IMG/VR virus record: IMGVR_UViG_3300025156_000001
Coordinates: 1 to 64,000 of that record
Reading direction: 5' to 3' (one strand)
DNA length: 64,000 nt
Origin: a virus
Under the pieces are notes generated by a model. It saw only the letters and a program-made list of their open reading frames with translations. It had not been told where the DNA came from and ran no database searches. Numbering within the stretch: position 1 is the stretch's first letter; every line of letters starts with the position of its first letter. The translations under genes were made by a program, and so were the position numbers. Positions 31,784 through 41,490 of the stretch are shown piece after piece.

Positions 31784-32797
31784 ATGGCAAGTACTTCTAG
31801 AACGGGAATTATAACCCCTTGGAACAAGGAGATTTACAATCAGTACTATATATCAAGGTATATAGAAGAACTCGTTGACCCCGAGCTCATCTGGGAACAG
31901 TTTGTGCCGGAGGAGTCCACGACTTCTATGGCGATTGAGTGGCTCGTCGATGGGACTGGAGGTTCGCCTTCGTCCCCTGGTAGGGACACTAAGAAAAATA
32001 GGGCACCGCTACATGCTCCTGCATCAGAGGTCCCCTTCATCGAAATTTCCGATATTAGCAGGCAGACTGCTACTACGGAAGAGATAGCGATTGGTATAAG
32101 GTTTAGAGAAAGAATGAGAAAGATGAACAACCTCGACCCAATCCAGAGGACGATGAGGAGACTGTCCAGGTGGCTTGCAGAACAGCTCAACTACGAAGTT
32201 GCATCAAACATGTTTGGTGGATTCTCCGTAACGAACGATTCTTCAAATGCGCTTACCAATGCGTCTTCATTCGGTGTTGAGACCACGTATGGTTTCCATG
32301 CTGGGGTGCTTGATGCTGGTAAGTATTGGGGTACTGATGGGATGGACCCCCTGACTGATATCGAGGACCTCAGGCTTGCGATACTGGACCAGGAGGGATA
32401 CAACTATAACCTTACTGATATAATGATGCCTATGCGGATTTATTCTAAGGTAAAGAGATATCTCGATAGGGTCGATTATACGTACCAGACTTCGCCGCTC
32501 GGCGGAAGGAATTCTCTCACTCTGCCCGATGTGGGTGGAGTCAGGATTACTGAGGCTAGGTACGTCGATGGGCTCGAAGCGAATAAGATTCTCTTCTGGG
32601 ACGCCTCGGCGGAACCCGCGACAACGTTTGTGTTTGAGGACGCAGATGGTTATAGCAAGTGGTCCGGCGACGCAAGGTTCTATTCACATCAGTGGATGGA
32701 GAACGCGACTGGCGACCTCTATACAAAGATGTTCACCAACAGGAGAACGGTTCTTATCGAGCCGAAGAGCGTTGGTGTACTACAGGTGACGGCCTAA
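31784..32797 (+). CDS. Major capsid protein (HK97 fold, putative)
   Basis: 337 residues. The N-arm, a long helix around 100-130 rich in Arg/Met (FRERMRKMNNLDPIQRTMRR), and the central GGRNSLTLPDVGG turn fit HK97-type capsid proteins of archaeal tailed viruses. It has a strong site (GAGGTGATATGA) and higher GC and preferred codons than its neighbours, as expected for the most abundant product. Two RNA hairpins follow. Confidence 0.85.
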   Translation: MASTSRTGIITPWNKEIYNQYYISRYIEELVDPELIWEQFVPEESTTSMAIEWLVDGTGGSPSSPGRDTKKNRAPLHAPASEVPFIEISDISRQTATTEEIAIGIRFRERMRKMNNLDPIQRTMRRLSRWLAEQLNYEVASNMFGGFSVTNDSSNALTNASSFGVETTYGFHAGVLDAGKYWGTDGMDPLTDIEDLRLAILDQEGYNYNLTDIMMPMRIYSKVKRYLDRVDYTYQTSPLGGRNSLTLPDVGGVRITEARYVDGLEANKILFWDASAEPATTFVFEDADGYSKWSGDARFYSHQWMENATGDLYTKMFTNRRTVLIEPKSVGVLQVTA

Positions 32798-32814
32798 ATC
32801 CGTTAAACTGGCCT

Positions 32815-32863
32815 GGGCGAGAGCCATAATCTCGCCCACTTGTCCGACTACCCGAGTAGGACA
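32815..32863 (+). terminator. Tandem hairpins after the capsid gene
   Basis: Hairpin 1 pairs GGGCGAGA (32815-32822) with TCTCGCCC (32830-32837). Hairpin 2 pairs TGTCC (32841-32845) with GGACA (32859-32863), with an inner ACT/AGT. No T-run follows. They could partly terminate transcription or protect the capsid mRNA end. Confidence 0.6.
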
Positions 32864-32887
32864 CAAATAAGATATCAGGTGATACAA

Positions 32888-33958
32888 ATGAGTGATAAAC
32901 TAGATTTGCCAACAAACGAATTCGCATTTAAGACCGCGTATGGTGGAAGGTCGCTGTCTTATAAAATGGCGAAGCATTACGATAAACTAATTTCAATGGC
33001 CGATGGAAACAAGATAAGAGTTATAGATGATATGGAGTCATATACTTCAGACGCACTCGCCCAGGCGGCTTGGGTTGCATCAGATGCCGTTGCTACAACC
33101 GGTGTTGCTGTTACCTCAGAGTCGTCTACTGTGGCTGGGGGTTCATATGCTATAACGCTTACGACTGGGACGTCGTCATTTACTTCTGATGTTTCCGTCT
33201 TGAGAACGCTTACTGCATCGTCTTCCTATCTGGAAGACGTAGAAAACTCGCAGGACTGGCGGGAATACAATTTCCTCGGCTTTATAGCCTACGCTGGCGC
33301 GGCAACTGGCGCGGCTGATATTGACCTCCATGTTGGAGATAAGTTCGGCAATTGGGCAACAGTGTCCCTTGGGGTAATAGACTCAAACCATGCGCAGGAT
33401 TATATACCTGTGGAGGTTAAACTGTCTTCAATGTCCGGGTCGATAGACTGGTCAAGAATGAAGTATGTGAAACTTGTGCTTACTTCTTCGATGGGAACGT
33501 CCGAGACCTATACCATCGATGAAATGATTCTGTACAAGTATTCAAATGGATATGGGCCGGTTAATGGAAATACCATCAAACTCACTGCTGGGGCAGACAA
33601 TCTCACCAGGGGTATGATTGTGAAGGTTGTACCCAATGGTATGAGGGTGTTTGTTAATGCATCCGCGGATGGTGATGAAGAGGCTATTGGTATTCTCTGT
33701 ACCGATGGCGATACCGGTGACGATGTCTATGTCCAGATAGATGGATACGCCTACCAGCCAGTTGGAGAAGACCCGTCTGGTTGGGAAGCGGGAGACGGTG
33801 TTGCTTGTGCTGGTGCTAGCGGCGCTGGTATAGCAGAAGCGGCTTCGACGATGGCTGACGCATTTGGTAGATATATTGCTCCACTCGCTGGGACAATTTC
33901 ACAGTATGGATATGCTCTTATTCAGATAGGTAATCCTGGTGCAACGCCCAGCGCTTAA
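32888..33958 (+). CDS. Head fibre/decoration protein with carbohydrate-binding-like domain
   Basis: 356 residues from the ATG at 32888 (GGTGATACAA site). Residues about 35-215 resemble a jelly-roll carbohydrate-binding module starting VIDDMES and ending TYTIDEMILY. The C-terminal part, KLTAGADNLTRGMIVKV to YALIQIG, resembles the DUF2190-type capsid-stabilising barrel. Probably displayed on the head surface to touch host glycans. Codon use is similar to the capsid gene. Confidence 0.65.
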   Translation: MSDKLDLPTNEFAFKTAYGGRSLSYKMAKHYDKLISMADGNKIRVIDDMESYTSDALAQAAWVASDAVATTGVAVTSESSTVAGGSYAITLTTGTSSFTSDVSVLRTLTASSSYLEDVENSQDWREYNFLGFIAYAGAATGAADIDLHVGDKFGNWATVSLGVIDSNHAQDYIPVEVKLSSMSGSIDWSRMKYVKLVLTSSMGTSETYTIDEMILYKYSNGYGPVNGNTIKLTAGADNLTRGMIVKVVPNGMRVFVNASADGDEEAIGILCTDGDTGDDVYVQIDGYAYQPVGEDPSGWEAGDGVACAGASGAGIAEAASTMADAFGRYIAPLAGTISQYGYALIQIGNPGATPSA

Positions 33959-33973
33959 ATGGGGTGATTAGGA

Positions 33974-34294
33974 ATGCCTGGCGAATTAACATTAGATGAA
34001 CTCAAAGAAATATTCATAACCCCAGATAGATGCTATCGGAGACAGAAAGAGATACTTGATAGGGATGTGGGTATTAAAGCTGATATAGAGGTATTGAAAC
34101 AGGGCCAGGAAGATATAAAATCTGATGTTAAGGAGATAAAAGACGTTGTGCTCGAGATTAAGATAAAGAGGAGAATGGTATCTAGATTCTTGGGCACAAT
34201 TGTCCATCTCCCTAAAACTACAAAGATTATACTATTAATACTTGCAGCACTTGGAATACTAGCTAGTGCTGGTGCTTCTGTTGCATGGGGATGA
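33974..34294 (+). CDS. Holin-like/XhlA-like membrane protein
   Basis: 106 residues: an N-terminal helix, a coiled coil with repeats such as DIEVLKQGQEDIKSDVKEIK, then one C-terminal membrane segment (IILLILAALGILASAGASVAW). The layout is that of XhlA/holin-associated proteins. A role in lysis or as an inner membrane virion protein is inference. Confidence 0.6.
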   Translation: MPGELTLDELKEIFITPDRCYRRQKEILDRDVGIKADIEVLKQGQEDIKSDVKEIKDVVLEIKIKRRMVSRFLGTIVHLPKTTKIILLILAALGILASAGASVAWG

Positions 34295-34299
34295 TACAA

Positions 34300-34767
34300 A
34301 TGGCAATTAGTAAAATAGATTTGGGAACTGGAAACTCTCTGAATGTAGAATTAGCGGAAGATGCCGGTTCAACGTTCTATGAAGTAACCGATAGTAATGG
34401 CACCGTACTATTTAAAGTTCTATCGGACGGCACTATAGACATGGGTTCCGGTTCTGTTTACAATAATAGCGTATCCATAAATGCACAAACCGGTACTACG
34501 TATACATTACAGTCGTCTGACCTCGGTAAGGTAATCACCCTCAATAATGCATCTGCTATTACTCTAACGGTTCCAGATGCTCTTTCTGCTGGATTTCATT
34601 GCACGATTATTCAGATTGGTGCTGGGCAGGTTACAGTTGCAGGTGGAGGGTCTATGACACTTAGAAACAGACAGTCACATACAAAGTTGGCAGGTCAGTA
34701 CGCTATGGGCTCACTGTATATATATGCTCCTAATAATGTGGCACTTGGTGGAGATACCGCATCGTAG
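34300..34767 (+). CDS. Small fibre-like structural protein
   Basis: 155 residues, ATG at 34300 after GGGGATGATACAA. The N-terminus contains FYEVTDSNGTVLFKVLSDGTI, which matches the FRVVDSLSNTLFEVRADGTI segment of the tail protein at 48223, a common fibre attachment repeat. The rest is beta strands with TYTLQSSDLGKVITLNNAS. Confidence 0.65.
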   Translation: MAISKIDLGTGNSLNVELAEDAGSTFYEVTDSNGTVLFKVLSDGTIDMGSGSVYNNSVSINAQTGTTYTLQSSDLGKVITLNNASAITLTVPDALSAGFHCTIIQIGAGQVTVAGGGSMTLRNRQSHTKLAGQYAMGSLYIYAPNNVALGGDTAS

Positions 34768-34775
34768 GTGATAAT

Positions 34776-34820
34776 ATGCACAGTAGTAGATATATAAGAT
34801 TGGGGGACACAAAATGCTAA
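34776..34820 (+). other. 14-codon frame coupling two genes
   Basis: A GGTGATAAT site precedes an ATG; the frame ends at the start of the 34814 gene (overlap of 7 bases). It may act as a coupling leader. Peptide function not supported. Confidence 0.3.
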
Positions 34821-35533
34821 TGTCGCCAGCGCACCTCCAACCCGCATCTGGCGGAAGTCCACCGAGTGGTAGTTATCTATACGCTGATTGGGAGGAGAGC
34901 GACGATAGTGATGGGAAGGACCTTTTTACAGAAATCAAGTCCACTACAAGCGGTTCTGATGGCTCTACTAAAGTAAATCGTTCGGCTGATTGGTCATCAC
35001 ATGGTTCCTGTGGGGCCAAACTATCTACTGCGTGGGCATATGTCCATACTATACTTGTGAAAGAGAACGGGACAGGTGGTTCGTCTGATTTTGACATACG
35101 GATGAATTTCCGACACAAAGCAAATCAGGACGAGAAGTTTGGACTGTGTTGGGGTGCTGATTGGGATTCTGACCCAGACTATGTTGGTGGCATACTCTTA
35201 TGGTATGATGATGACGGTAATGATTTATGGCTATCTGCATTTGAAACCGACGGCGTCCCAAAGTTCTATTCGGAGATAGATGTTGATAGTAATATAGGAG
35301 CGCTCACTGATGGCTCGCTATATAAACTTCATCTGAACATAACAATCTCTGGGGGGACTGCTACTATTACTGGAGAAATTCTTAACTCAACCGATACACA
35401 AATTGGTTCAGTATCGGGTTCTATCTCAACGTCAGGGATGACAGACGATATTAGTTTCTTGATATATTCTGAGGCATCGGGAGCAGGGAATGAGGCAATA
35501 GCGGATGAAATGGAGGTTGTAGTAAATGATTAG
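34814..35533 (+). CDS. Concanavalin-like beta-sandwich structural protein
   Basis: 239 residues. Alternating strands such as FDIRMNFRHKANQDEKFGLCWG, GGILLWYDDDGNDLWLSAF and YKLHLNITISGGTATITGEI look like a LamG/concanavalin jelly roll, often a glycan-binding module. It is in the head cluster between fibre-like proteins. Binding of host surface sugar is inference. Confidence 0.6.
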   Translation: MLMSPAHLQPASGGSPPSGSYLYADWEESDDSDGKDLFTEIKSTTSGSDGSTKVNRSADWSSHGSCGAKLSTAWAYVHTILVKENGTGGSSDFDIRMNFRHKANQDEKFGLCWGADWDSDPDYVGGILLWYDDDGNDLWLSAFETDGVPKFYSEIDVDSNIGALTDGSLYKLHLNITISGGTATITGEILNSTDTQIGSVSGSISTSGMTDDISFLIYSEASGAGNEAIADEMEVVVND

Positions 35534-38054
35534 ACGCATGTTCACATTTATCTTGACATTCCTACTTGCATTTGCGGTGATACAGGGTGTGGATTGCGAG
35601 ACGGTTGTACCTGAGAAGGAATCATTCAAGAAGAAGTGGCTAGAGAGACATAGAGAGCTTCACTTCGTTGAACGACTCAAATCACAGTTTGAACGTGAAC
35701 ATAAACGTTTCAAGGTAATATGGGGTTATATGACCGATGTAATATACATGGGTCCAAGGAACAAACCGCTACCCAAAAGGGTAAAAAGGTCTCTATTACT
35801 CAATAAGATAATCAGTAGGATTCCAATACTGGCAAAACTCAACCCAAAGGTTGGGCCGAATAAGTGGTGGAAGGTTAGATTCAAAGCAAGGAGATGGTGG
35901 TTCAAGCACAGGCTTCATGTCATGTATGTCTCCATTTTTGTACTCCTCCTTCTAATATCTACTGGGATACTCCCGCCTATTGCCGGGCTATTTGGAGCTT
36001 CATATTATCTTGATATGGACGCTGGTAGTAATGGTGATGGTTCACAGTCTTCACCATTCAACAACTGGACATCATTCAAGAACGCCATGCAGTCTAGTGG
36101 TCCACATGATGGATACATCAAGAGAGGGAACACACTGACTGGGAATAATAATATTTATCCGAGTGGGGATGGATGGACTATACAAGCGTATGGGACCGGA
36201 GATGCCCCTTTTATTACAGCAGGGTTTGGAACCAACAATGATGATTGGACTATCAGCGATATAGATATCGATGGGACTGGCGTGACAGGGTTCAGTTATA
36301 TTATCCAGAATGATAATGGCCAATCGATATGGAACGGGACTATTCATGATGTAGAAGTCACAAATACACGGTTTATGGCCTATAATAATGGTGGGGGTGG
36401 TTTCAGCATACACGATTTTACAATATCGGCAACCGGTAGTTGTATGAATTTTGAGGCCACGGCATCAAACAAGTTTGGCGATACGGACATTTACAACTTC
36501 ACAATAGATTGCAACGATTCTACTTCAAGCGATGGGATTTCCATACATACCGACCAGGATGGACAGACAGGTGGGACCGGATGGGCGATTTACAACGGTG
36601 AGATAAGTAACTGTGCAGAGAACGCCCTTGACCTAACCGCATGTGGGGGTGGGCAATTCTATCAATTGGAATTACATGATTGTTCTGGGCCATTGGTATA
36701 TGTATCGTATAGAAGCACGGGCGTCCATCTCCATCACAGCTATATATACGAGAGCAACAATAGTGGGATAGCGGATTACTCAAAGGGCCCCAACTATTAT
36801 TACAAGAATCTCATCAAGATAGATGCGTCAGCAGGTAATGGAGTATTCTATATTGCTGATTATGGTGGTTCCAATAAAGACGATGGATACATTGAAGGGA
36901 ATACCATTATTATAGATGGTGGGACGGCTTTCAAGTTTACAGAAGAGAATGGGGCGGCTATTACGGCCTTTCATATCAATAATAATATTATTACTACTAC
37001 AACAAGCTCACTATCAACAGTATATTCATTCTCCGGGTTCACATGGGGTGAAGTAACGGCGGCTAACAATATCTATTACAATCCAGCCGGAGACCCACAG
37101 ATGACACCCTCTGTGAATTGGACCACATGGACGGGGACGCATACGGAAGCGAGTAAGAACGACCCGCTTCTCGTCGATAGGGCTTTTACAACATACGGAG
37201 ATTATCGGGATGCATATCTCTCTGGTACATCATCGCCAGCATATGGTAACGCATCGTATTCAACAACTGGTACATATTATAAAAGAGACGGAACCTCTGT
37301 GACTGGGTTGGCAAGTGTAGATGACTATGCCGGCGATACTGGCGGTGGGGATATTGGATTTGATGAGTATGTAGATGCTGGTAATCCGCCCACTGTTACC
37401 ACCCAGTCTGCAACAAGTATCACATATCAATCTGCCACTCTTAATGGGAATATCACAGCGATAGGCGATAGTACCCCGACTCGAAGAGGCTTCTACGTGA
37501 ATACCTCCGAGAGTAAGACTGGGGCCGATGACGTCTATGAAACGGGGTCTTTCCCCACAGGTTCTTTCTCACTCGGAACGGGGGATACACTCGACCCCAA
37601 CACAACCTATTATTGCCTTGCTTATGCAACCAACACACAGGGTGAAAGCACAAATAATACCTGGGAGTCGTTTGTAACTCTAGACTATTCCCAGAGCTGT
37701 AGCTTAACAATGTCGGACGGTGATGATATAATACTATCGAATGGGGACGATTGGTCTGATATAAATATAACCGTTGGTGCAACAAGTACAATCACAACGA
37801 ATAACAATTCAGATAACGTGACGGTTGGCGATGGAACAAACAACGGAACACTTGGAACAGAAAACCATACCGGGACCGTGACTGGTGGTACATGGACCGA
37901 ATGTGGTGAGTATCTCGGCGGATTCTCAACACTTGAACCGGCTAGTTGTTCTGGCGGTAGTTCCCCATCAGGTGATGGCACATTTGATATGGATAACATT
38001 AATAAAAATAATATTTGTAAAGGACAAATGAATTTAAAAAGTGGAGGATATTAA
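35526..38054 (+). CDS. Membrane-anchored right-handed beta-helix protein
   Basis: 842 residues. A signal-like segment at 5-22, a basic stretch of 100 residues, and a second membrane segment at 131-157. The beta-helix then opens YYLDMDAGSNGDGSQSSPF, the typical start of pectate-lyase-like helices, and runs to about 610. An FN3-like domain follows (about 625-720), then a Thr/Asn-rich module with CGEYLGGFST...C at 793-808, shared with the tail protein at 49221. It may be a surface depolymerase or receptor-binding protein held in a membrane. Confidence 0.75.
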   Translation: MIRRMFTFILTFLLAFAVIQGVDCETVVPEKESFKKKWLERHRELHFVERLKSQFEREHKRFKVIWGYMTDVIYMGPRNKPLPKRVKRSLLLNKIISRIPILAKLNPKVGPNKWWKVRFKARRWWFKHRLHVMYVSIFVLLLLISTGILPPIAGLFGASYYLDMDAGSNGDGSQSSPFNNWTSFKNAMQSSGPHDGYIKRGNTLTGNNNIYPSGDGWTIQAYGTGDAPFITAGFGTNNDDWTISDIDIDGTGVTGFSYIIQNDNGQSIWNGTIHDVEVTNTRFMAYNNGGGGFSIHDFTISATGSCMNFEATASNKFGDTDIYNFTIDCNDSTSSDGISIHTDQDGQTGGTGWAIYNGEISNCAENALDLTACGGGQFYQLELHDCSGPLVYVSYRSTGVHLHHSYIYESNNSGIADYSKGPNYYYKNLIKIDASAGNGVFYIADYGGSNKDDGYIEGNTIIIDGGTAFKFTEENGAAITAFHINNNIITTTTSSLSTVYSFSGFTWGEVTAANNIYYNPAGDPQMTPSVNWTTWTGTHTEASKNDPLLVDRAFTTYGDYRDAYLSGTSSPAYGNASYSTTGTYYKRDGTSVTGLASVDDYAGDTGGGDIGFDEYVDAGNPPTVTTQSATSITYQSATLNGNITAIGDSTPTRRGFYVNTSESKTGADDVYETGSFPTGSFSLGTGDTLDPNTTYYCLAYATNTQGESTNNTWESFVTLDYSQSCSLTMSDGDDIILSNGDDWSDINITVGATSTITTNNNSDNVTVGDGTNNGTLGTENHTGTVTGGTWTECGEYLGGFSTLEPASCSGGSSPSGDGTFDMDNINKNNICKGQMNLKSGGY

Positions 38055-38055
38055 T

Positions 38056-38511
38056 ATGACTACTAACTTTCAGGAAATAGACACACCCGGTGTGGGCCAG
38101 TCCCACTGGGAAGGTGTGGATATGACATCGCCCAATTCCGAGGCGCTCTTGTCGTACGACAGTCTACCAGCAATATTCTTTATAGACCCGTATTCTAACG
38201 TGTCAATAGAGATAGTAAATAAACACGCAACGGCGGACCTTACTGTCAAACTGTTTGTATCGAACTTCGACGACCCCGGCAGTACATTCTCAACAGACTT
38301 CACAAGCGATTCAAAGTGGGCCCAGGTTAGAGATGCAGACGGGACAGTTGTATCAATTACGGTAACCGCGGATGGAACGCCAGCAAACAACCAGACGGTA
38401 CATATAGACGGTAGATATAAATGGCTCGCCGTATCTGCAAGCAATGGGGCGGGGGATTACACAAACTCCATTGATATGGCAGTTACAATGACCAAAAGAG
38501 ACAACAAGTAG
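38056..38511 (+). CDS. Hypothetical structural protein, 151 aa
   Basis: Beta-rich, with VSIEIVNKHATADLTVKLFVSNFDDPGS, reminiscent of small head or decoration proteins. GGAGGATATTAAT precedes the ATG at 38056. It lies between the beta-helix gene and the head-tail connectors. Confidence 0.55.
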   Translation: MTTNFQEIDTPGVGQSHWEGVDMTSPNSEALLSYDSLPAIFFIDPYSNVSIEIVNKHATADLTVKLFVSNFDDPGSTFSTDFTSDSKWAQVRDADGTVVSITVTADGTPANNQTVHIDGRYKWLAVSASNGAGDYTNSIDMAVTMTKRDNK

Positions 38512-38521
38512 GTGGTAAAAT

Positions 38522-38926
38522 ATGAGCGACGTGATAGCTAGGTTCAGGGCCGTTTCGAAGATATCGACGACAACGATAACGGATACATCTCTGAAGACAA
38601 TATATATACCTGCTGTAGAGGCTAGGTTTAATCACGTCATGGACACATCACACGAAGTAGATATAAGCGGTGAGACTTATACAACTGGTGACGATGCTGT
38701 AGACCTATCTATAACATACTTATTGTGTTCTGAGGCATATAAGGAAGAATTCATGCGAAGGGTGGTTGAAAATGTCGACCAATGGTATCTATACGAACAG
38801 ATGGCGTACTGTATAATGTCGGAAATAGACCCGAGTAAGGTGGGGAGGAGGCCACAAGGCGAATACTATCTTAGATATTCCGGTAGGGGGAAACCCGCCG
38901 ATGCAGTTTACATAGGTGAAGACTAA
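38522..38926 (+). CDS. Head-tail connector (adaptor) protein
   Basis: 134 residues, helical with a middle loop, ending in a Gly-rich tail. Position and size match adaptor proteins (HK97 gp6 type) that attach below the portal. Assignment mostly by order. Confidence 0.55.
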   Translation: MSDVIARFRAVSKISTTTITDTSLKTIYIPAVEARFNHVMDTSHEVDISGETYTTGDDAVDLSITYLLCSEAYKEEFMRRVVENVDQWYLYEQMAYCIMSEIDPSKVGRRPQGEYYLRYSGRGKPADAVYIGED

Positions 38927-39441
38927 TGTCAACTATAAATACATTAATGGAACATATGAAAACGGCCTTAACAAGTGGTATAGATAGCTATGGCGCAATA
39001 GCCTCATCGAGCCCAACTTACGGCGGTACAGGTGATGGGGAGGATTTCGACGGCTTCGGGGTATTCCTTACTGGCCTCAACGATACTATAGACTTCTCCT
39101 CTATAACACTACCAGCCCTTTTGGTCTCTTTTGACTTGTTTCAATCTGGAGATAGAGTATTCGGCGATGAGCCATTGGGTATGTCAATATCCGTATCGCC
39201 AATAGTTAACGATTTCTATGGCTCTGCAATAGAAGGTACCCAGGTCATTGAGAATAAAGAGGCTGTAAATGTATATATAGATAGACTTAATGAATTTATG
39301 AAATACGTACAGTTCCCAGATGTAGTCCTTATAGCAAGGGATAACTCATCACCTATAAGTCCTGGTGGATTTGCACCAAACAACGACTTCTATGTTACGG
39401 GAACAGTTACATTAAATATAGAGTATATGGAGGATATATAA
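38926..39441 (+). CDS. Tail terminator/neck protein (putative)
   Basis: 171 residues, a one-base overlap with both neighbours. An N-terminal helix, a core of strands and a long loop fit tail-completion proteins that sit between connector and tube genes. Assignment by order. Confidence 0.55.
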   Translation: MSTINTLMEHMKTALTSGIDSYGAIASSSPTYGGTGDGEDFDGFGVFLTGLNDTIDFSSITLPALLVSFDLFQSGDRVFGDEPLGMSISVSPIVNDFYGSAIEGTQVIENKEAVNVYIDRLNEFMKYVQFPDVVLIARDNSSPISPGGFAPNNDFYVTGTVTLNIEYMEDI

Positions 39442-40442
39442 TGACTAGAGAGCCGGTACTAAGGTATAGCGTTGAGTTGAATGGGGTAAGAGTCCCTATT
39501 ACAACTACGATAAATTTCAATACAATTGGCAAAGTTATGGAGGAAGTACACTCATTAGAAGACCCATATACTAAAAGTATAGAGATTGTAGACAAGGTAT
39601 CTGGTACTATAACCTTTAAGGTTCCAGCCGGGAACTACTCAAATGACCCGCTTACATTTCTGGAGACGCTTGGTCATAGGGATATGAGTACGATATACAA
39701 TACTACAACTGAGTCGATAGAGATAACTGGTTCATATGGTTATACTGACCTCGGTGGTGGCGAGATATCGGAGCCAAAGATACCTATTGAAATTAGGCAG
39801 ACGGAAGCAACTGGTGGGACACCAATATCGAGTGGTGGAACATCGATGATAGCAATCCCATTCAAGATGCCTACAGATGAACTAACGAGTCTAAAAATGA
39901 AATGGAGAGAAGCAACTGATGGTGATGTAACATCATGCGATATAGAATTGTTTACAGATAATTCTGGTGAACCTGGCTCGAAGGTTACCAATAGTAATAC
40001 ACTGTCTCCGACGATTGACCCAGCGAATGGCGCGTCATATCTATCGGCAGAGTACGAGACTATAGATATATCAAATCTCCTCGGTACATCTACTACGACA
40101 ATTGGTACAAAATATTGGATTGTAATAACGGCAACAGATTCCGACAATCTATATGTATCCCACACTAGTAATAGGAATTACTACGATAGGGTAATGGGAT
40201 ACTCGGGCTCATGGGCATATATATCTAATGTGGAAAACTTCTGCTTCATACTTACTGGAACCCAGAGTCTTGGTGGGCACCATCTAAAGATAGTTGGTAC
40301 CACACAGAATGGTACGTATATACGTACATATGAACTTAATGGGTGTAGAATAGTTGCGAAACCGCCGTCCCCTTCACCGCAGAAGAGCACGGAGATTTCT
40401 TTCGACTTTACATCATATGACTATACGATAACGGAAACATAG
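39441..40442 (+). CDS. Tail tube protein 1 with inserted domain
   Basis: 333 residues. The first 110 and last 50 residues match the shorter protein at 40452: both end in a strand with L-x-G-C-R followed by P-x-PSPQ and a final D-rich strand. Residues about 115-280 are an extra beta-sandwich (FKMPTDELTSLKMKWREA, YWIVITATD), of the kind used as surface decoration. Suggests duplication and domain insertion in the tail tube. Confidence 0.7.
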   Translation: MTREPVLRYSVELNGVRVPITTTINFNTIGKVMEEVHSLEDPYTKSIEIVDKVSGTITFKVPAGNYSNDPLTFLETLGHRDMSTIYNTTTESIEITGSYGYTDLGGGEISEPKIPIEIRQTEATGGTPISSGGTSMIAIPFKMPTDELTSLKMKWREATDGDVTSCDIELFTDNSGEPGSKVTNSNTLSPTIDPANGASYLSAEYETIDISNLLGTSTTTIGTKYWIVITATDSDNLYVSHTSNRNYYDRVMGYSGSWAYISNVENFCFILTGTQSLGGHHLKIVGTTQNGTYIRTYELNGCRIVAKPPSPSPQKSTEISFDFTSYDYTITET

Positions 40443-40451
40443 GTGATTTAA

Positions 40452-41084
40452 ATGGTAGATTCAATGATAAAATGTGCAGTTGGAGTGAGGCTGAAGAATT
40501 GGACCGGTAGTCTAACAGACCCGACCAATACTGGGCCGCTTGGGGACCCAGAGTACCTTGGTCCACTTTACGATTCAGACGCTGGTTCGTATAGTGGTCT
40601 TGAGGTTCTTAAGATATCCAAACCTACAGATGTCTCAGTGTCCGACTTGGAAAAGATGCTTGAAACGTTTCAGACTACAGAGGACCCGTATGAGTATCAT
40701 ATACCAATACGCGATACAGGTGGGTGTTCTTTTGAGATTTACGATACGATAGATACAACCAGTGGTACAGCTTCAATGGGACTGCTTTGGGGCTCTCTAC
40801 ATCTCCCTGTGGGTTGCACCAATACGTCTGCTGGGGCGGCTGTATATGATGCATGGTCAGATACTAATGCTGGTACGGAATCGTCTGATGTAGTTGGTTA
40901 TGAAGTAATTCTGGAGTGGCAGGTAGGTGAAAATCTGTACAGGTATATAAAGCTTTCTGGGTGTAGACTCAAGGCAATACCTGCACCTTCACCCCAGAGG
41001 GCAACGAAGGTAAGGGTTGACCTTACAGATGCTAGGTATGTCACAATAGGTAGTGATACTCAATCTCATCTAGAAACATCGTAG
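40452..41084 (+). CDS. Tail tube protein 2 (minimal)
   Basis: 210 residues with the same C-terminal KLSGCRLKAIPAPSPQ motif as tube protein 1 but no insert. Both lie immediately before the chaperone and tape measure genes. One may be the main tube subunit and the other a minor or alternating subunit. GGTGATTTAA precedes the ATG. Confidence 0.7.
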   Translation: MVDSMIKCAVGVRLKNWTGSLTDPTNTGPLGDPEYLGPLYDSDAGSYSGLEVLKISKPTDVSVSDLEKMLETFQTTEDPYEYHIPIRDTGGCSFEIYDTIDTTSGTASMGLLWGSLHLPVGCTNTSAGAAVYDAWSDTNAGTESSDVVGYEVILEWQVGENLYRYIKLSGCRLKAIPAPSPQRATKVRVDLTDARYVTIGSDTQSHLETS

Positions 41085-41106
41085 ATATATTAAGGAGGGA
41101 AAGAAT

Positions 41107-41490
41107 ATGGGAATACTTGACAAATATATTAAGGCAGAAAGGAAGTACGAAGAAGTGCATCTCGAAGACGCCAATAAAAAGGTTAGGTTTAGGATACCTA
41201 ATCAGAGGGAACTCGAGATGATGTATAAGGAATTCGAGGATATACTAAAGGGCAACGATGGTAAGTTCAACTCTACTACCGTCGCCATAGTTATTAAACT
41301 CTTCTCTGAAATACCAGAGATACAGTCTGTTAGTGTAGATGAAATAAAGGAAGCGGTGCTTGATATGTCTCCAAAGGACATAGTCTCCATACTTGTATGG
41401 TTCTATGAAAAGATAGGCATAAACATGGATGGAGTAATGGGTGCTGTAGCCGATGAGGATTTTCACTATCAGACAGGGACAGAGCTTTAG
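41107..41490 (+). CDS. Tail assembly chaperone (G-like)
   Basis: 127 residues, acidic and helical, just upstream of the large tail genes. It matches G-type chaperones in size and place. The reading frame ends at 41490, but a long open -1 frame overlaps its end (next entry), as in lambda G/GT. AAGGAGGGAAAGAAT is a strong ribosome site. Confidence 0.75.
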   Translation: MGILDKYIKAERKYEEVHLEDANKKVRFRIPNQRELEMMYKEFEDILKGNDGKFNSTTVAIVIKLFSEIPEIQSVSVDEIKEAVLDMSPKDIVSILVWFYEKIGINMDGVMGAVADEDFHYQTGTEL

